Shown here one piece after another: positions 48,301 through 61,003 of a stretch of DNA of 64,000 nucleotides (position 1 is its first letter; each line of letters opens with the position of its first letter). Source of the stretch: Diplodia intermedia (Eukaryota; Ascomycota; Dothideomycetes; Botryosphaeriales; Botryosphaeriaceae). Where the stretch lies: assembly GCA_021495925.1 (NCBI GenBank), contig JAKEKT010000025.1, positions 124,001 to 188,000 on the forward strand. The letters run 5' to 3'. A model generated the notes under the pieces. The model saw nothing but the letters and a program-made list of their open reading frames with translations. It was not told where the DNA came from and searched no databases. A program made the position numbers and the translations under genes.

Positions 48301-51062
48301 CGACGGGTGATCATCGAGCCCTTGTCACGAATACAGCGGAGAGTTTCCTGTGCCACGTTCAGCACCACAAATACGAAGCGTGATAAAGAAGATGCCTTAC
48401 CTCGTACCACACGTCAAGGAGCTTCTTGATCTCGGGATCTGAAGACCGGCTGCAACGAAGGCAAAAAGTGGCAAATGTCTGGGCGACGGTCGAGAAGGCA
48501 CCACGGTGTCGCAGTTCGGCCAATTGCAGGAAGCAGAGCTTGCCCAAGCCCTCAAACTCTGTTGTTTGAAGGATCGATGTCCCACCGGGCAATTGGAACG
48601 GCGCTTTGGCGACAATCACACGCAGCAAAGTGCTGCTAAAGGTTAGTTCGAGGTCGTCTTATTTTGGTGCTGCAGATTTGCTCACCTCGCCTCCTTGAGA
48701 CCTCTCCACGAATAGCTCAGGATATCCTTGGTCGTCAGATCAGGCTCTTCCTCCATATCCTCTGGCACGTGGCCTTCAGGAGCGTCGACACAAAGGATGT
48801 TCCTGACGCAGTCCCAGACAGAGCGCAGACTATCCAGGGTGTGATTGTGTAGCTGTTTCCAATCGTCCAGCTCTTTGCCTTCCATGGATGCCATCGAAGC
48901 ATAGAACGAAGGCTGATCGAAGATATATCTGAGAGCGGAGAGTATGCCATGCATGGGGTACGCGTTCACGGCCACAGAAAGGTTGCTGCTTGCAGCAGTG
49001 ATGGTCTCGTCCAGCAGGGAAATGAGGTGTTCCACGATTCCCTGCCGGCTTTTCATCCAATCCGCAAGAACACTGTTGGCAGGAGACTCAGGGCTCAAGG
49101 GCTCTGATCGTCTCTCAAAGAGCAAGTCGTAAGCGCGAGCAACGCCGTCGGCGTGATCGGCTCTTCCACTGCGGAGCATGGCCTTCTCTGCTCTGTGCAG
49201 GAATGCAGCAAATGCATGCTCGACGAGAGAAGTAGAGTCCACTGGCTTTCCAATGAGCACAGGTACGATCTTCGGACCCTTTGACGATTTTTTGGGTGGT
49301 TCGGAGGTTTTGTTTGTCCCGAGCTTGAGCAGCAACGCCGCCGCATGTCGGACATCATCAAAGGGATCCATGATGAGGTCGAAAAGCTCGCGCACCAGCA
49401 GAGGCGTGAGAACGTTCATCTGGAAGGGAAACCGAACCTCGCCCTGTGCAGTCCTCGACAATGCTTGATGAGGCACCGATGGATCCAATCCGGACTTCAT
49501 GACGATGGTCAACGCCTTAAGCGCGGAAATATGTCTCTGGTATGCTGCTATCGGTTGAAGCTCGGACGAGATGAAGCGCAAGTACCAGTGGATGAATTCG
49601 ACGTGGGCGTGGTACAGTTCGAAGGTGCTGCTCTGGTCTTGGGTCTTTTGTTCCTTGGACAAATTCCTACTCATCACGCCGGTCGATCCACGCAGCCGTT
49701 CAAACAGCGACATGGTTAAGCTCATGATCTCTCCGCGGAAGTTGGCATCAGTGTCCGCATGCAAATACGACAAGTTGCGCTTCAGAATGGCAAAAGTGCC
49801 GAGGGTCAGAGGTCGGGTCACGGCGGCCGAAGTTGTAAGCAAAGAGAAAGCAGCCAATCTAGTCTCTGCCCGTTCATGCACAAGAAGTCTTCCAAGCAGC
49901 CTGTCCGGAATCAGAACCACTCCGCCCCGAATTTCAATCTTCTTTGAAACGCGATGATCTGTTTGTGTTAGTAGGATTCACGCAGAAAAGAGTAGTAACG
50001 CACCGACTTCCTGGACAAAGCCCATATCCTTTCCTACCTGCAAAGAAGTGAAGAGCAATGAGGCCTCGAAATCATCCGATGGCTTCACATCCGTGCTGGG
50101 TTTCAACCGGATGTGGTCATCGAGATGCAGATGCTCCAGAAAGCGGAGGTAATCGGTCAGGATCGGCTTGAACAGGTCGGGAAACACGTGGCTCTTGAAG
50201 TTCAGCATGGCATCTGGGTTTCTTCGGATGGTGCTCTCCAGGGGTTCCACCCAGATTGGAGGTGAGTTGGCATTGTCCTTGGCAAAGTGCGCCGCTTGCT
50301 GACGGCGCCCATGCTCCATAATGGCACACACTGCATTTCCAGCGGTAGGTGTGGTGTCTTGGTGATTGGCCCAACTCATGATGCCGTGGAGGAAAGTCTT
50401 GGGGATGTTTCCGGGGGCAGGAAACTGCTGTAGCGACTTGCCCGTTGCGGTAGCCCACTGCTCAAACGCAGTGATGGTGTAGTCGACGGTGATGACGTCT
50501 CTCTGCACAAAATGGGAGAGAGCAATGAGCGCAGGCTTGACCTTGGAAGAGTCGTCCTCCTGGAACAGAACGTCGAATAGGCGGACGACAGACTCATCCT
50601 TGACAGTGCACGCGGTGGCGGTGTGGTCTTTCTGGAGAATGGTGCATAGAAGCAGCAAGACCTGCCTCATGGACTTGGGCTTCGCATTGTCATATCTTTC
50701 GAGGAAGATGTCGAAGAGATCAGTCCAGATGTGATTGATCCAGATCAACGAGCGGATCCTTTCGTCCGGCGAGGCTTGACACTTTTCGAGAAGAGAGCAT
50801 AGCGGATTGCACGCACCAGCCCTTTGGGAAGCTGGGATGTAGGGAATCGATGCCGTCCCAACGAGAGCGTTCAGCAGGTCAGAAAGCTTGCTTTTGTCAA
50901 GTCAGCATCTGCATGCTATTATCTGATGGATTTTCGATTTTCTTACTTGATGCTTTCCTCGGAGATGGCACCATCGGCGGGAATGTAGCTGTGCAAGTCT
51001 TTGCTCAGCTTGCGGAGAAAGTCGACGGAGACGGGAGCCTGCAGAGGCGCATCTTCCGCCAT
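45336..51062 (-). CDS. TRM732: THADA/Trm732-type (DUF2428) protein, 1786 aa
   Basis: Exons are 51062-50947, 50890-50004, 49958-48686, 48635-48401, 48347-48040, 47986-47487, 47431-47288 and 47233-45336, all GT-AG and all in frame. In yeast, Trm732 partners the methyltransferase Trm7 to make 2'-O-methyl-C32 in tRNAs. The vertebrate relative is THADA. The chain is built of helical ARM/HEAT-like repeats. The DUF2428 signature spans exons 3-6: GLKEAR joins SSTLLRVIVAK, then RSAGLPSLITGIL, VWAIRNCGLMLFRALI and HWHVRDMAARTLAALL (about residue 1050). The C-terminal exon is very GC-rich and carries Asp/His and Gly-rich inserts. The intron 1 acceptor was taken at 50891 because the neighbouring AG breaks the frame. 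It is divergent from TIM23. Confidence 0.92.
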
Positions 51063-51554
51063 ATCGGGCAATCCCGGGGGCAGGATTTTTTTTTTCTTGC
51101 CCTCTCCAACCGCTGCCGAGCCTCAATGCCTCGTTCTGTCGTGGGAACTTGGTCACTCCTGAGGCCGGAGATGCTCGTGAGCGACGCCAAATGCAGAAGC
51201 TCGCGGGAGCGACATGCAACGGCCGAGTTGTGGAGTCGCGCGCAGGGACGGAAATTTTGGAAGTCACGGGATGGGCGCGGCAACGGGATGGAGATCCCTG
51301 TCGTCAGGGCTACTAACAGTAATCCGGGCTTGGCGCCGTGATGAAGTAAATTTTGGGGCCCCGACGCCCGCCTGCCATCCGTCTTCTGCAGCTCGCGACA
51401 GCAGACCACCACCCTCTCTCTATCCCGCGGCCGCCCGAGCCACCCCAGCCCGCCGCCCTCCATCGACCGCGACATTGCCTCGCCTCGCGCGCCGCCCGCC
51501 GCCCCGTCCGCCTCCGCGTCATCGTCATCCATCACCACCACCTTCGCCGCCGCA
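51063..51554. promoter_or_regulatory. divergent promoter region THADA-like gene / TIM23
   Basis: 492 bp separate the two start codons on opposite strands, so regulation is probably shared. The TIM23 side is C/T-rich with CCGCC blocks. No specific site was identified. Confidence 0.6.
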
Positions 51555-52265
51555 ATGACCATCTGGGACTCTCTGACCGGCCGCAAGGCTGCTTCAACCA
51601 CCACCACCTCCGCATCGCCGCCCTCCGACTCGCAGCCCGCCGCATTCGACCCGTCGTCCGCCACCGATGTCTCGTCCTTCCTCAACGAGTCGACCGCCTT
51701 CGACCCGTCGCAGCTGCACCCGCTGGCCGGCCTGGACAAGGACACGCTGGACTACCTGACGCTCGAGGAGGGCGCGCTGTCAGACCTGCCCGGCGCGCGC
51801 TCCGCCCTGCCCTCGCGCGGCTGGTCCGACGACCTGTGCTACGGCACCGGCACCACGTACCTGACGGGCCTGACGCTCGGCGGCGCCTGGGGGCTGGCCG
51901 AGGGCCTGAACAAGACGACGCCGCAGATGGCCCCGCGCCTGCGCCTCAACGCCGTCCTCAACTCCGTCACCCGCCGCGGGCCCTTCCTGGGCAACTCGGC
52001 CGGCATCGTCGCCATGGTCTACAACATCTTCAACTCCACCATCGGCTACTACCGCGGCAAGCACGACGCCACCAACAGCGTCATCGCCGGCGCCCTGAGC
52101 GGCGCCCTCTTCAAGAGCACCCGCGGCCTCAAGCCCATGGCCATCTCCAGCGGCCTGGTCGCCGGTGCCGCCGGTGCCTGGGCGGTATGTTCTCCCGAAT
52201 CCGCCGCTTGCGTCAATTGCTAACCAAATGCGCCGCAGCTCATCCGCAAGGTCGTGTTCGAGTAA
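51555..52265 (+). CDS. TIM23: mitochondrial inner-membrane translocase subunit Tim23, 218 aa
   Basis: Exons are 51555-52184 and 52239-52265. The last exon encodes only LIRKVVFE. Tim23 forms the core of the presequence translocase. The N-terminal 90 residues are soluble, acidic and Ser/Thr-rich, the intermembrane-space domain that senses presequences (SSFLNESTAFDPSQLHPLAG). The membrane domain from about residue 95 has CYGTGTTYLTGLTLGGAWGL, LNSVTRRGPFLGNSAGIVAM, YRGKHDATNSVIAGALSGAL and SSGLVAGAAGAWA with the Gly-zipper helices of the Tim17/22/23 family. The intron carries TGCTAAC as branch point. Length is normal for fungi. Confidence 0.95.
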
Positions 52266-55200
52266 AGGAAGAGCGATTCGTTTGCCCCCGAGCCGCGCCC
52301 ATGGCCACAACACTCAGATCTCCAGTAATACCTCCCTCCCTCCGAATCCCCACCCATCCGAGGACGACAGTACACGACCGATGGCCGGCCCCGTGAACAA
52401 AGATGTTGTGTATGCTATGGTTGTAAGGAGGCGAACGCGACGGCGAGCGCGTTGAAAGCAGCAGGGGTTATATTTTACAAGTTTTATGACGGGTCACCAA
52501 AGCGGGCTTTTCGCCCTCTTGTCGACTTTCTCATTTAGGGTCTCTGGATTGCATTCCGACGGAGTCAAAAACACACCGGTCGACAAAAACTCCCCTCTCG
52601 AAAGCGGTTGAGCGTGTCATGAATTTACGTGGTTGGATTGACACGCAAGTTGCTTATATGTGTACAAATATTGTTCCATTTTTTCTTTTCGTTTTGGGAT
52701 GGGTTGTCTGTCTGTTTTTCCCTCGTCATGATGAGCAGAGCGGCGCTTCTTCGAGGTAGATATATAGAGGTCTTTCGTCGAAAAAAGATTTTACCATTGC
52801 CCAGTTTTGGAGGTCGCTTGCTTGCAGTGTGGGAGTGGAGGACTTGATATCGGTCCTTGGCTGGAGTGGTATTTGAGACAAGCATCTGGCTCGCCGATCA
52901 AACGGTGCCGACATCGCTGTGCTGGATATTCGGCAAGATGATCATGCCAGGCCGGGACTTAACAAATATGGACTCAAACACCAACTGCGAACATCATCCT
53001 TGGACACTAATGAGTCCAGCGCCTACGCTTGAGGATTGACGACAGCTTGCTTGCTGTCAAGACTCGCTCAGTTCTTCCATTGAAAGCGCAGATGCGTGGG
53101 CTTTGCATGTCCAAAATGGAATACGGACACTCAATGGCACCATGCCTCGCTTTGGATTGCAAGACACTTTCACCAGAAAGCAACGGTATGGAGGCTGTAG
53201 CTTCGTTGATATCCTGCTTTGGGAAACAAAACTCGCAATACACGTGCATACTCAATGACCTCATGGCCAGTATCACGTACGGCCCCTGCACTGCCAATAT
53301 TCCCACTGCTGGTCCTGTTCACGGCCCCTGCATCTCAGTTGGTCCGCCTTTCAACTACAAATTGGCGGTGGTCCTCGATATCTGCTCGACCGCACCGCCT
53401 TCTACGAAAGGACCATGAGGGTTTGGAAGCCAGCAACCGGCATAATCGTCACTTTTTTCTTCTCTTTTTTCGGAAGAGAGCTAGTGCTTGCTCTCTCACC
53501 TTTACGTTTTGCGAAGCACATACACCGGACGTCACTTTCTTCATTTTCGTGTCATGATGCATTGCATCAATCAGAACTCTTGGTGCAGAACGTCTGAGTA
53601 CGTTAACAGTAGTTGACCACAAGAGGCCGGTTTGCGTGCGATAGGTGGTATGAGGTGTCAACTCTCCGAGAGTGTAATCGTATAGCGGCAGGTGCATGGT
53701 CTCGCATAGCGGCAGGCCGCGGAAGTCGATGGCGTCCGCTCTGTCCAGCTTGCAGATGTTGTGCTTATGGTATGATAGAGACGAGCCCCACAACTACTTG
53801 GCTCTTAAGTATCCTGCCTAGCAAAGTACTGTTGAGAAAATAGGTCACGCGTTGCGTTGCGTCTGATAGAATTTACGCATCACGGTCTGCAGACTTGACC
53901 CTGCATCAAACAAACATGTGGTGTCTATTTTCTGCCTATACAAAAAGGTGCCTTTATCGTGATCATTCTTGAGTCAACATCCTCAACTGTCCTTGGTGAA
54001 TTTGGGCGACGACGATCCCCTGACTGGCTCCTCTGTGCCTTGTGCTTTTCGCGGCGCTGCAGGCTGGATGTATCATGTTGAAATGTTTGCAGTGTGATGT
54101 ACTTGATGAGCCACATCAGCTGCCCTACATGATGTTCTGCTGAACTAGCAGTGAATGAAGAACCTTCAACTTCTGGAGCTCTCGATGATCAGTATCCGAC
54201 AAACTTGGTGCATTCTCCGCACCAAGAAGAAGCACCTCCGACTCACCGGTCGAGTTGGGGCAGAAACGAACAAACAAGGCCGGAGTACAAAGCATCTTTT
54301 TACTGCTTTAGCTGAGCGACAGATGTTGCAATGGCAGAATGGCAGGATAAAGTGACGGTGAGCAAGTGATAGATGACTCCGCTCGCAGATTCGCCGTACC
54401 AGTGAGTGAGGGTCACGATGAGGGGTCCAATGCGAGATTCTACGTTGGTTCTACAGCTGACAAGACTGCATACAAGCCCACCCGTGACCACCAGTCCGTG
54501 GCGTCCATCTGTCTTTTAATAAAATTGTTCCATAGCTCGAAGCTTCTTACAAGTCAAGCTCCAGGACTAGTTCAAATAAGTCCCGAAAGTACAGATACAA
54601 CAAGACTTGTGTGGAGCTCTTCGGTTGTCTTCCACATTTGGCGATGTTACTTTATTTCACAAAAGAATATTTTCAGCATTCTAATTGCCCAACGCCGTAC
54701 CTTCTTTGTTGATGTTGAAGTGCATGAGAAGATCATGCGCTGCATGAGCCCGTAATGATGCTGAAGATCGGTACTTACGAGAAGAGCTGAGGAAGAAAAG
54801 GTAAGTAAAACTGCGGAGGTCAGTCGCAGATAAGCAAATAACATTCACTGCCCACAAGCCGAGACCGAGCATGTAATGATTGTGTATGAGACACAACTGA
54901 GAGTTCCGAGGACCCAACCATAGTGTAGCAAAATGAACAATTTCAGAAAGCCAGCTGGTCATCTTTATCTTGATGGCGTACCGGCAGTTTCTTGACCTCC
55001 AACCGGGAAGCCATGAGCATCCACAGCCCACGCATGCGCAGAATCACTGTTTCACAGAAGCACATCCCGTGTCCGTATCAAGAGCTTTTGGAACGTGACG
55101 CACATCATCTCGAAATAACTCGATGCACATGCACCGATCCGGGCAGGGTCCACGCCCGAGCTTACAGAGGGGTCATTTAAGCAAAGTGATCTCTTGGATA

Positions 55201-57558
55201 TCTGTTCTCGGTGACTTGATCTCTAGTCCTCTATCGTAAAGGGCGTCCGGCACCCGCTGAACTGGGCAAAGCCGAGACTGTTGTTCCTCACATTGTGGTC
55301 TGCCCACACAACGGCTCGTATGTTTCTTTTCATATTCTAAGAGTTTGAAGCTTGGGTCCATCAGTTACTCTTGTTGATGGGGAGGGTCAAAATCTCATAA
55401 AGTAATATTTGAGCATCATTGGCTAAAACAGGTGAAGAGATACAGATACAGGTCTGCTTGCAAATGCGGCATGAAGAGCCTCAGAGCCCTACAGTCGGCA
55501 TAATCAAAGCATTGGCGGGGAAGCACAGTCACTTGTGCCCGAAGAAGCATATAAAACAGACCAAAATGTTGTCGGAGATGGAAGAATGTGAGATCAAGGA
55601 CATGAGCATGCTTTTTAAGGAACCGTGGGCACTTGAGCGCTCGCAGCGCCTGAAAAGCAAAGCTCCGAACATATCCCCAACGCGATCATCTACAGCAAAC
55701 GTACATACCCAGCTGACGTGTTGCACTACGCCTTTCCGGGGCAGAATGGGGTCACCGCGATCCTTGCGATCTGCCTGATACTGTCATGGTGAATGTTATT
55801 TATATACCGTACTTTTCGAGAGGTCTTACGTTTGTGGGAAGCCTCTCCGGGACTAAGTGTCAAACACTCATTTAAGTACGAAGATATCAACGACAGAACT
55901 TTTCTGTTGGCGGGGTCCACATTTCCTCCTCACAATATTAAGCAAGCTGAAGTACATCAACATGTCTCAATGATGATAACCACCATCATTCTCAATTGCG
56001 TGCTAGAGTGCATAACAATAAAGAGCAAAATTCGCCGAGAACAGCGACGCTGAACGCCAAAAACGCCCACTGACCGCAGCCCCGGTCTTGAGATCTGGCC
56101 GCTCCGAGCAAGTGAGATGCTATCTCATCTTTCGCGGACTTGGAGAAGCACCAGTCTTCTTAGGACTTTGGACCCTGGCCTGAAAACCAAGACAAAGCCG
56201 CGCCATGAACAGCAGAAGATGGGAGTCAGGAGTAGAGCGACGCTTTCAAGCAGCCTCCCCACCCGGCAGCAAACCACGAGGCCCGCCGGCTTCATGATAC
56301 CACGTGCAGACATGCCAGTGAGGCCTCGTTCACCCATGCCGCAACTGGGCCTGCGCTCGCTTCATCACGTGGGGGAAATCCTCAGGCGTGGTTCCACAAC
56401 TCCAGCAACCAATAAAAATCCCCGTCGACCGTCTCTGCTTCCAGGCCGAACAGAGCCCACCACTCCCATGACAGGTGGAAGGACGTCCCAACAGAAGACA
56501 CACTGTGCGTGCTTCTCGACGTATTAACTATCTCTAAACTTGTCGGCCGTGGAGCCCCTCGGGATCCAGTCACCTTGGAAACCAGCCCAGCGACGACATC
56601 TTGTTCGTTCTTCCTTCATCGCCAATGGTGGGTCTCAGCACGATGACTTTAACTATGCTCATCGGTATCGTTGTCCAAACGCTGACGTCCCGCGTCAACC
56701 ACCAAAAAATAGCGGGCCAGCATATCCTTCTGATCCTGTCGGATGGAGATGATTAAGAGACAAGCGAGTAACAGCAAAGTCCCAGAAGCCCCAAAACAGT
56801 ACGCAGGAATACGGGCGGTTGTCCTGTCAGACCAAACTGCCATTCGAAATGACCATGAAGACGAAGAAATTCAGGTGAGACCGTTTACTCCATTCATATA
56901 GTCCTCGGCCTCAACGGGCCGGACACATGACGAGAATCTAAACGTAGAAACCTCAAGACGCCGTGACATGCATTTCATCTCTCCGTCCCTCCCATTCCTT
57001 CATTCTCGGCTATACGCCCGCAAGATGCTCGACTCATCCATCTCATGAAAAAAACTCAGCTGTGTGGACAGCTCCGGATAAGAGCCTAGCAGCCCATCCC
57101 GACCCCGCCATCCCCTCAATTCCTGTAAAGAGCCGGACCTAGCAAGTGATGTGAACGCCCATCAATGCATTTGCAAATGAAGGAGGACGACGAGGGAAAA
57201 GAAAATCAAAAAAGACATTCCCACCCTATGAAAAAAGCCCTAGCCGATACTTAGCTCCCATTCCTTGCAAATAAATGCCCCGTGATGGTGGCATCCAGCG
57301 TCCATTCCATTCCGTGCTTCGCCCGTTCCGGATAATCGTCGTCGTAGTGGTCGTCGTCGTCGTCGTCGATCGTATACGCGCGTGCGTTGCTCGAGCATGA
57401 TAAGGATATATATCATCACACCCTCACGAAAGCTGTTTCATCGTAGAGAAAAAAAATTTGTTGTCGTAAGCCTCTCTTCAGTATCAAGGGCAGAATGGCA
57501 ACGACATCGTCATCAACAGGCGGCAGCAGCAGACAGAGAGAGAGCAAGCAGTCGAGAA
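52266..57558. other. 5.3 kb gene-free region
   Basis: No supported gene. Composition is lower in GC than the gene clusters, especially about 53.8-56.1 kb. Open frames are short and read as random protein. A CGT-repeat patch lies near 57340-57370. The right end is the 3' flank of SDS22. Confidence 0.5.
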
Positions 57559-58889
57559 TCACACGAACGCCAGACTCCTCACGTCGGCCGCCTCCCTCCT
57601 CCAAGTAATAGCGGAGCACTTACTCGCGTCGATCTGCTTGACTTGCGGCAGCGCCAGGCGCACCTTGTTGCGGTACAGCGCCGGCTGCCTCGTCTGCAGC
57701 GGGTTGCCCTCAAAGTACACCGTCTCCAGGTTCTCTTTGCCGCGCAGCTCGCGCTCGACCTCGGCGAAGTCGGACAGCTGGCAGTAGCTGGCCCAGAACT
57801 CCTCGAGGAGCGTCAACGCCGACAGGTTTGTCAGGTGCTCGATCGGGTTGCCGGTGATGTCGATGATGCGTAGGTTCTTGTTGTTCTCGACTCCCTCCGT
57901 CGATGTGAGGGCATTGTGCGAGATGTGCAGCTCCTCAAGATTGGCGAGCTTCTCGAGGCCGGTGATGGACGTGAGGCGGTTGGATTGGATGGACAAGATC
58001 TTGAGGTTAGACAGCGTGTCGAGGCCCTGTCGGGGGGAAGCACATTAGACGTATCTAGGGGGAGCGGTTAGATTGGAGCAAACCTTGATCTCCGTGATCT
58101 TGTTCTTCCCCAGCCAGAGTTCCTCAAGGCCCGTAAGCGTCTCCAGGTTCTCAATGGTCTACCCGCGCGACACCAAGTTAGCTGAACTCCACCCAACCAA
58201 ACGCCAGGTCGCCCTACCCTTATCCTGTTCGCACCGAGCTCCAGGTTCTTCAGCTGGTCCAATCCCTCCAAGTTCTCAATCGTCGAAATCTTATTCTGCA
58301 CAAAATACAGATCCTTCAGCTTCTTCATGTGATTGACTCTCTTGACATGCTTGATCTTGTTGAAGCTCAGGTCCAGATTCTCCACCTCCACGAACGGCTC
58401 CAGGCCCTTGATGTGCGCAATCAGATTGTCGTACAGATCCAGCTCCGTCACCGTCGCGCCCAGCTGCGCCGGCAGCTCGTCCATGGCCGAGATCTGGTTC
58501 TGGCGCAGCGACAGCCGCTCGAGCTTCGCGAACCTCTCCAGCCGCAGCGCCGCTATCGACGAGATCCGGCAGTGGATCAGGTCGATCTGGTCCACGTCCT
58601 CCTCGTAGTCCTCCAGCAGGTCCTCGTCCGCCTCGATCGTGTCCGGCGGCGGCGCCGCGTCGTCGTCGGACATCTCGGGGTCGCTCAGGACGTGCGGGTT
58701 GACGATCACCGGCGACGGCTTCGACGACGACGCCTTGTTCACCCGCAGCTTTCCGTCCCAGCCGCTCTTGCTGCTGAGCGCGGGGCTGCCGTGCTGCTCG
58801 TGCGCGTCGTCGCGCTCCGCGTTGTTGTCGATGACCATGGCGTGCGGCGGCGCGTCGGTTGCGGCGGTGGGCGGCGTGTCGTCGGTCAT
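57559..58889 (-). CDS. SDS22: protein phosphatase 1 regulatory subunit Sds22, about 386-404 aa
   Basis: Exons are 58889-58218, 58158-58084 and 58026-57559. Sds22 is a nuclear and cytosolic LRR protein that binds type 1 phosphatase and controls its mitotic functions. An acidic N-terminus of about 95 residues precedes the repeats. About eleven or twelve 22-residue leucine-rich repeats follow (LERLSLRQNQISAMDELPAQ, LDLYDNLIAHIKGLEPF, LWLGKNKITEIKGLDTLSNL, LHISHNALTSTEGV). The LRR cap is FWASYCQLSDFAEVERELRG with LETVYFEGNPLQ. Family members end in QIDATFV, but here the frame runs QIDASKCSAITWRR before the stop. A 54-nt segment (57623-57570) starts with a good donor, GTAAGTG, and its removal gives exactly IDATFV, but its end is TGG instead of AG. 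Both versions use the same TGA. The length is 404 residues unspliced and 386 if removed. Confidence 0.92.
57570..57623 (-). other. possible terminal intron of SDS22 with GT-GG ends
   Basis: On the minus strand 57623-57570 begins GTAAGTGCTC and ends GAGTCTGG, 54 nt. Removal leaves an 11-nt last coding exon, CGTTCGTGTGA, and restores IDATFV-stop. Nearby AG acceptors (in GTGAG and GAG) lead instead to a longer unrelated tail. Confidence 0.5.
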
Positions 58890-61003
58890 GGTGGGTGGTC
58901 TGGGTCTCGTGCAGGCGTGTGGGCGGCGGCCGTGGGGCTTGAGAGGAAGGGAGGGGGGAGGGGCAAGGTCGGTGTGGAAGTGTGAGAAAAGAGCTATGCT
59001 GTGCTAGGGTGCGCGACGGCGGGGTGCAGGGTGCCCGTGTGGTGACCGGTGACGTGGGGGAGATCGTCGGGTACGGGGCGTGCGATATGGCGGGTCGGTG
59101 CGACGACGACCACGGGCAAGCTTGCTGTTTATCGCACGCAAAGGAAAACGGCGAGACGAAAGGATGCGTCGTGTCAGAAGCGCAGCCGAAGATCCGAGCA
59201 AGGCAGACCCGGAGGCAAGGCAAGGCACGCGTAGGGCTGGCATGGGCACTGCACGAGGAAAGTGACGAGTAACTTTTCCCGTCTCCGCTGTTTGGAGCAC
59301 AACCACCACCATTACCACCACCCCGGCCGCGGCAGATGACGTTGACCACGGCCCCCTCCCCCAGAACAAGCCCGACCAAGGTGCCCGCCAATCCCTTGCC
59401 AGCAAAGCATCTGGAGAAGTTCTTTTCCCAGATCCCCACTCTCCGCACATGCGTCAAACGGGCGGCCCGCCCCCTGCACATTAAGCTCTCCCGCATCGCA
59501 CGAATGCATGCATAGTTTGAGTTTGTTTCAGAAGCGCGCTCCCACCCATTCACCGCCGTCAGCTCGACCCTCCCTAATTTCTAGACGTGCGTGCCTGCAT
59601 ATGCGGTAAAACCTTGTAGTAGTAGCCAAGTCTTACACCAAGCACTCCGACCCGGCAACGGGGCACATATTTCAGCAAGAATATTCCTTCTTTGGTCATC
59701 ATACGAACGAGCCTACAATCAGCACTTCGTCTACCTTGTCATGTGTTACCGGGGCCTCACGTCCCGAACGGCCACTGCAGACACAGACTTGTCTTGCTAG
59801 ATGCGCATATTTCTTTTCTCAGCTTCTGTATTTGGGTATGTGTCTGCGTACACGCGTGCTGCGCCCAGTGACATGCCTGTGCATTACTACAACTTCATTT
59901 GCCTCTTCTTGTCTGCTCGCTCTTCCTCCGCTTGCACGCGGAAAGGAAGCCTCTCTTCTGCCGGCACCGAACGAAAACGGGAAAAACCAGGGAATGAAGC
60001 TTTTTTATAATTTCGGATGGATGTGGTGGTTTCGCAGCACTCAAATAAGCCAACACAGCCTGTGGTATCAAAGGTTCAAGGAAACAACAACTGCAGCAGG
60101 GAATAAAAACGAAAAAAAAAAGCAAGGAACGATGGCAAGGCCGAGAACCGCGGGAAAGGAAAAACGATCTGGTGTCGAGAAGTATTGTAAGTGTGCAAGA
60201 AGAAAAAGAGTGAGCGACAAAGGAAAGTGGTGTTGGTCGGGTGGTGATGGCTGTCTCTTTCTCTCGCTTGGAGGAATTCAAAAAAAGTGGGTTGAAGAAA
60301 AGACGAAGGTGCGCAGCCTCCCGTAGAAGGCGCCACGGCGGGAGAAGAGTGGGGATAGAAATGGGAGAAGAAAATTGTGAGTCTGCCAAGGTCAATGCTC
60401 CGCAATGCTAGCCAAAAACGAAAAGAGAATCAGTGTATGCAAGGTCCCTTCCAGGACAGCGAAACGCGCGAAAGCGAAAAAGGCAACGCAGAAAGAAAGA
60501 AACAGTAACGCCCGTTTTGCTCTGTGCCGCCCTCCAAAACTTTTGTGTCCGGTCTCAAATGGCCATTCTGTATCGACAGGTGTCCGCGGAGCTGGTTGCT
60601 GGGCAGGCCGTCAATCGTGTCGGACCGTGGTTTTGAAGGCGTAGAAATCGTTCTCCAGGAACCAAAGCCGTTCTCCAGTCATGCCGATTACAGGGATTAA
60701 ACAGTACAAGTCTAAGCGCCGATGCGTCCGCATAAGGTGCACCAGAGGGTGAATCGGAGAGGTGGTGGAAAGGATGGACACCAGAGCGACGCTGAGTTCA
60801 CTGCGGAGAACTTGTGGAGCGGCACTGACCACGAGGCTTAGGGAAGCTCTTCCAGAGTGGGCAGGCCCTCCAAAGGCACATCTTGAATCCAGCGCGCCGC
60901 TTTTCTTGCGCGCCGGGCCATCACCCAAGCTTCATGTATCTCGCCCGCTTGGGAAAACCTATGCCACTCTCAGTAGCATCTGATGCTAACAATTTTATAC
61001 AAC
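58890..61003. other. intergenic region upstream of SDS22
   Basis: No gene seen. The left part is the SDS22 promoter and leader (C/T-rich on the minus strand just before the ATG). The right end is the 3' flank of the phosphatase gene. A-rich stretches occur near 60105-60130 and 60280. Confidence 0.5.

Noticed and set aside
53029..53418. 129-codon frame in the 52-57 kb gene-free block
   Set aside because: Amino acid content is plausible but there is no recognisable motif, no supporting neighbouring exon, and competing frames overlap.
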